A program made the translations under genes and the position numbers. Of a stretch of DNA of 64,000 bases, positions 61,402-64,000 are shown in pieces. Below the pieces are notes generated by a model that saw only the letters and a program-made list of their open reading frames with translations, had not been told where the DNA came from and made no database searches. This DNA comes from Pseudooceanicola antarcticus (GTDB lineage: Bacteria; Pseudomonadota; Alphaproteobacteria; Rhodobacterales; Rhodobacteraceae). The stretch's first letter is position 1; each line of letters starts with the position of its first letter. The stretch is taken from contig NZ_OBEA01000001.1 in assembly GCF_900215355.1 (NCBI RefSeq), positions 372,001 to 436,000 on the forward strand, in the 5' to 3' direction.

Positions 61402-62013
61402 CTAGTCCACCACCCGGCAGGTCAGGTTGATCCGACCGCCCTGGGCCAGCAGCGTGGAAGACCCCGCGCGGATCTTGTCGACCCCGTGGTGCAGCAGCCG
61501 CGCCTCTCCGCCCAGAACCGCCACGTCGCCGCTTTGCAGCCAGATCGACTCGGTAGGGCCGCCGCGCTCCAGGTTGCCGATGCGGAAAAGCCCGTCATCG
61601 CCCAGGGAGATCGACAGCACGGGCCAGCTGAAATCGGCCTCGTCACGGTCCTGGTGCAGCCCCATGCGGGCGCCCTCGCGGTAGAAGTTCACCAGGCAGC
61701 AATCCGGGGTGCGGTCGAGGCCGGTGATACGATGCCAGAGCTCCAGCACCGCCTGCGGGATCGGCGGCCAGTCCACCCCCGAGGGATGCCGCCGCTCGTA
61801 GCGATAGCCGCGCCGGTCCGAGTACCAGCCGTATTTCCCCGCCGAGGTCATCTGCACCGACATCTTCCGGCCGAAGCGTGTCTCGGGCGAAAAGAGCGGC
61901 GCGGCACGCTGCACGGCGCGCAGATCCTCGAGCAGCGCTTCCTGCGCGGCGCGGTCAAGCGCCTGCTGGTAGATCTGGACCCCGCGCAGGGTCAGGCTGG
62001 GGGGAAGACTCAT
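61402..62013 (-). CDS. alkB: AlkB-type 2-oxoglutarate/Fe(II) dioxygenase
   Basis: A 203-residue enzyme that reverses alkylation damage such as 1-methyladenine in DNA and RNA. The iron triad is seen as HQDRDE (HxD) near 120 and the distal histidine in LLHHGVDKI, and the 2-oxoglutarate arginine is in GGRINLTCR at the C-terminus. Substrate-side features SAGKYGWYSDRRGYRY are typical of bacterial AlkB. It converges with the permease gene and is divergent from dnaK. Confidence 0.93.
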   Translation of the reverse strand: MSLPPSLTLRGVQIYQQALDRAAQEALLEDLRAVQRAAPLFSPETRFGRKMSVQMTSAGKYGWYSDRRGYRYERRHPSGVDWPPIPQAVLELWHRITGLDRTPDCCLVNFYREGARMGLHQDRDEADFSWPVLSISLGDDGLFRIGNLERGGPTESIWLQSGDVAVLGGEARLLHHGVDKIRAGSSTLLAQGGRINLTCRVVD

Positions 62014-62362
62014 CCGGGGCTCCTGTTTCCCTGGCCGTAGGGTAGGCCCGGAGGGCGCTCGGGCAACCCGTTTCCTGCGCCTCGGGCCCGGAACGTCCCG
62101 CAGGAAAGGGAAGAATCGGCAGAACGGAATCCCGGAAAACCGCCCAAACCGACACCAAAGAACGTAGCGGCGCGGGGATTAGCAGTATTTTTTGACGATC
62201 TCGCGCTTGTGAGCGGCTTGCAGGCCCGAAACCCCCTCCTTATATACCCCTCGAAGCCCGGCGGGCGGGGCGAAACCCCCGCCGGACCGGGTCTCGGAAG
62301 AGCCGATGCCGTAATCGGGTCGGACTGCCAGACCATCGCCTTAAGTAGAAGGGATTGCAAAC
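62014..62362. other. Noncoding gap between alkB and dnaK
   Basis: This 349-bp divergent spacer holds the dnaK promoter candidate at 62217-62245 and a T-run (GTATTTTTTGACG at about 62185-62197). It ends with AGAAGGG before the dnaK start. No gene or further repeat was seen. Confidence 0.6.
62217..62245 (+). promoter_or_regulatory. Candidate heat-shock (RpoH) promoter of dnaK
   Basis: CTTGCA at 62217-62222 and CCTTATAT at 62238-62245 resemble the sigma-32 -35 (CTTGAA) and -10 (CYTATNT-like) boxes known in alphaproteobacteria, with a 15-bp spacer. The site is about 120 bp before the dnaK ATG. No CIRCE (HrcA) inverted repeat was seen. Spacing and sequence are plausible but not exact. Confidence 0.4.
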
Positions 62363-64000
62363 ATGGGTAAAGTGATCGGGATTGACCTCGGCACCACCAA
62401 CTCCTGCGTCGCCATTATGGATGGCGCACAGCCGAAAGTTATCGAAAACTCCGAAGGCGCACGTACCACGCCTTCGATCGTCGCCTTCACCGATGAAGAG
62501 CGGCTGGTCGGCCAGAGCGCAAAGCGCCAGGCCGTCACCAACTCCACCAACACCATCTTCGGCGTGAAGCGCCTGATCGGCCGTCGTGCAGACGACGCGG
62601 ATCTGGCCAAGGACCTGAAGAACCTGCCGTTCAACGTCATCGACGGCGGCAACGGTGATGCATGGGTGGAATCCAAGGGCGAGAAGTACTCTCCCAGCCA
62701 GATTTCCGCCTTCATCCTCGGCAAGATGAAGGAAACCGCCGAGAGCTACCTCGGCGAAGAAGTCGACCAGGCGGTCATCACCGTCCCGGCCTACTTCAAC
62801 GACGCCCAGCGTCAGGCCACCAAGGATGCCGGCAAGATCGCCGGTCTGGAAGTGCTGCGGATCATCAACGAGCCGACCGCCGCTGCCCTCGCCTATGGCC
62901 TGGACAAGGAAGAAAGCCACACCATCGCGGTCTATGACCTCGGCGGCGGTACCTTCGACGTCACGATCCTGGAAATCGACGACGGCCTGTTTGAAGTGAA
63001 GTCGACCAACGGCGACACCTTCCTGGGTGGCGAAGACTTCGACATGCGGATCGTCAACTACCTGGCCGGCGAGTTCAAGAAAGAGCACAACGTCGACCTG
63101 ACCCAGGACAAGATGGCCCTGCAGCGTCTGAAGGAAGCCGCCGAAAAGGCCAAGATCGAGCTCTCCTCCAGCCAGTCGACCGAGATCAACCAGCCCTTCA
63201 TCTCGATGGGTGCCAACGGTCAGCCCCTGCACATGGTCATGAAGCTGACCCGTGCCAAGCTGGAAAGCCTGGTGGGTGACCTGATCAAGGGCTCGCTGAA
63301 GCCCTGCCAGGCAGCCCTGAAGGATGCGGGCCTGTCCACCTCCGACATCGACGAAGTCGTTCTGGTCGGCGGCATGACCCGCATGCCGAAGGTCATCGAA
63401 GAGGTGACCAAGTTCTTCGGCAAGGAACCCCACAAGGGCGTGAACCCGGATGAAGTCGTCGCCATGGGCGCCGCCATCCAGGCCGGCGTTCTGCAGGGTG
63501 ACGTGAAGGACGTGGTCCTGCTGGACGTGACCCCGCTGTCCCTGGGCATCGAAACCCTGGGCGGTGTCTTCACCCGCCTGATCGACCGCAACACGACCAT
63601 CCCCACCAAGAAGTCCCAGGTCTTCTCGACCGCCGAGGACAACCAGAACGCCGTGACGATCCGCGTGTTCCAGGGTGAGCGTGAGATGGCCGCCGACAAC
63701 AAGATGCTCGGCCAGTTCAACCTGGAAGACATCCCGCCGGCGCCGCGTGGCATGCCCCAGATCGAGGTGACCTTCGACATCGACGCCAACGGCATCGTGT
63801 CGGTCTCTGCCAAGGACAAGGGCACCAACAAGGAGCAGAAGATCACCATCCAGGCCTCCGGTGGCCTCTCGGACAGCGACATCGAACAGATGGTCAAGGA
63901 CGCCGAGGAGAACGCCGAGGCGGACAAGCAGCGCCGCGAGCTGGTGGAAGCCACCAACCAGGCGGAAAGCCTGATCCACTCGACCGAGAAGTCGATCGAG
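62363..64000 (+). CDS. dnaK: Chaperone DnaK (Hsp70), truncated by the window end
   Basis: The first 546 residues are present and open at the window end; a full DnaK has about 640. The ATPase domain has [57 protein letters not shown] and [11 protein letters not shown]. The substrate-binding domain begins after the linker region near 390 ([19 protein letters not shown]). It refolds proteins with DnaJ and GrpE; dnaJ is usually downstream. An AGAAGGG ribosome site precedes the ATG at 62363. Confidence 0.98.
   Translation, partial: MGKVIGIDLGTTNSCVAIMDGAQPKVIENSEGARTTPSIVAFTDEERLVGQSAKRQAVTNSTNTIFGVKRLIGRRADDADLAKDLKNLPFNVIDGGNGDAWVESKGEKYSPSQISAFILGKMKETAESYLGEEVDQAVITVPAYFNDAQRQATKDAGKIAGLEVLRIINEPTAAALAYGLDKEESHTIAVYDLGGGTFDVTILEIDDGLFEVKSTNGDTFLGGEDFDMRIVNYLAGEFKKEHNVDLTQDKMALQRLKEAAEKAKIELSSSQSTEINQPFISMGANGQPLHMVMKLTRAKLESLVGDLIKGSLKPCQAALKDAGLSTSDIDEVVLVGGMTRMPKVIEEVTKFFGKEPHKGVNPDEVVAMGAAIQAGVLQGDVKDVVLLDVTPLSLGIETLGGVFTRLIDRNTTIPTKKSQVFSTAEDNQNAVTIRVFQGEREMAADNKMLGQFNLEDIPPAPRGMPQIEVTFDIDANGIVSVSAKDKGTNKEQKITIQASGGLSDSDIEQMVKDAEENAEADKQRRELVEATNQAESLIHSTEKSIE

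Overview
This is a GC-rich chromosomal segment of an alphaproteobacterium, most likely a Rhodobacteraceae / roseobacter-group organism. The evidence is gene content and order: a petP-petR pair as described in Rhodobacter, a tpa-tauR taurine locus, a gltD-X-gltB arrangement, a NodH-type sulfotransferase with a GT14-like enzyme, and GC-rich intergenic palindromes. No plasmid, phage, insertion sequence, CRISPR or rRNA signal was seen. The one RNA gene is tRNA-Leu(CAG). The window starts inside an exoD-like gene and ends inside dnaK. All statements come from reading the sequence; no database search was run.

Layout. 1-5.3 kb: exoD 3' end, an isolated Mrr-type restriction gene, then dxs, ispA and xseB (isoprenoid precursors and DNA repair) and a phosphotransferase-like gene. 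5.3-11.2 kb: a histone-deacetylase-family amidohydrolase, petR-petP, ilvE, a formate/nitrite-type channel and a class III aminotransferase. 11.2-17.7 kb: a GntR/FCD regulator, a PotFGHI-type polyamine importer and a PuuB-like oxidase. With the aminotransferase, this forms a polyamine uptake and catabolism locus. 17.8-24.6 kb: an arabinoside locus on the minus strand, with a GH51 arabinofuranosidase, a complete sugar ABC importer and a LysR regulator. 24.6-33.5 kb: an EamA transporter, two HupE-like membrane proteins, msrB-msrA, two secreted acidic repeat proteins, queG, a glutathione S-transferase, mtgA and a small secreted QTPFVY-repeat protein.

33.5-42.5 kb: gltD, an unassigned hydrolase-like gene and gltB (ammonia assimilation), then uppP and an NDUFA9-like dehydrogenase. 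42.7-48.4 kb: tRNA-Leu, then tpa, tauR, an aldehyde dehydrogenase and a TauE/SafE exporter. Together these match taurine deamination to sulfoacetaldehyde, oxidation to sulfoacetate, and export. 48.4-52.4 kb: RNase D, lptC-lptA-lptB, hpf and ptsN; rpoN, often found in this neighbourhood, is absent. 52.5-61.4 kb: an extracellular polysaccharide locus (sulfotransferase, GT14-like enzyme, two GT2 paralogues, galE, galU, an ABC-2 export permease). 61.4-64 kb: alkB and dnaK.

The most unusual signals are: (1) a three-part intergenic module seen three times, twice as an inverted pair inside the polyamine operon and once after the taurine exporter gene, whose middle 7-bp stem changes sequence but keeps pairing; (2) two adjacent secreted acidic proteins that share an ungapped 49-residue C-terminal domain; (3) a 99-residue secreted protein with three QTPFVY repeats; (4) a hydrolase-fold-like protein without its nucleophile inside the glutamate synthase operon; (5) a sulfotransferase that appears to carry a second, degenerate sulfotransferase domain.
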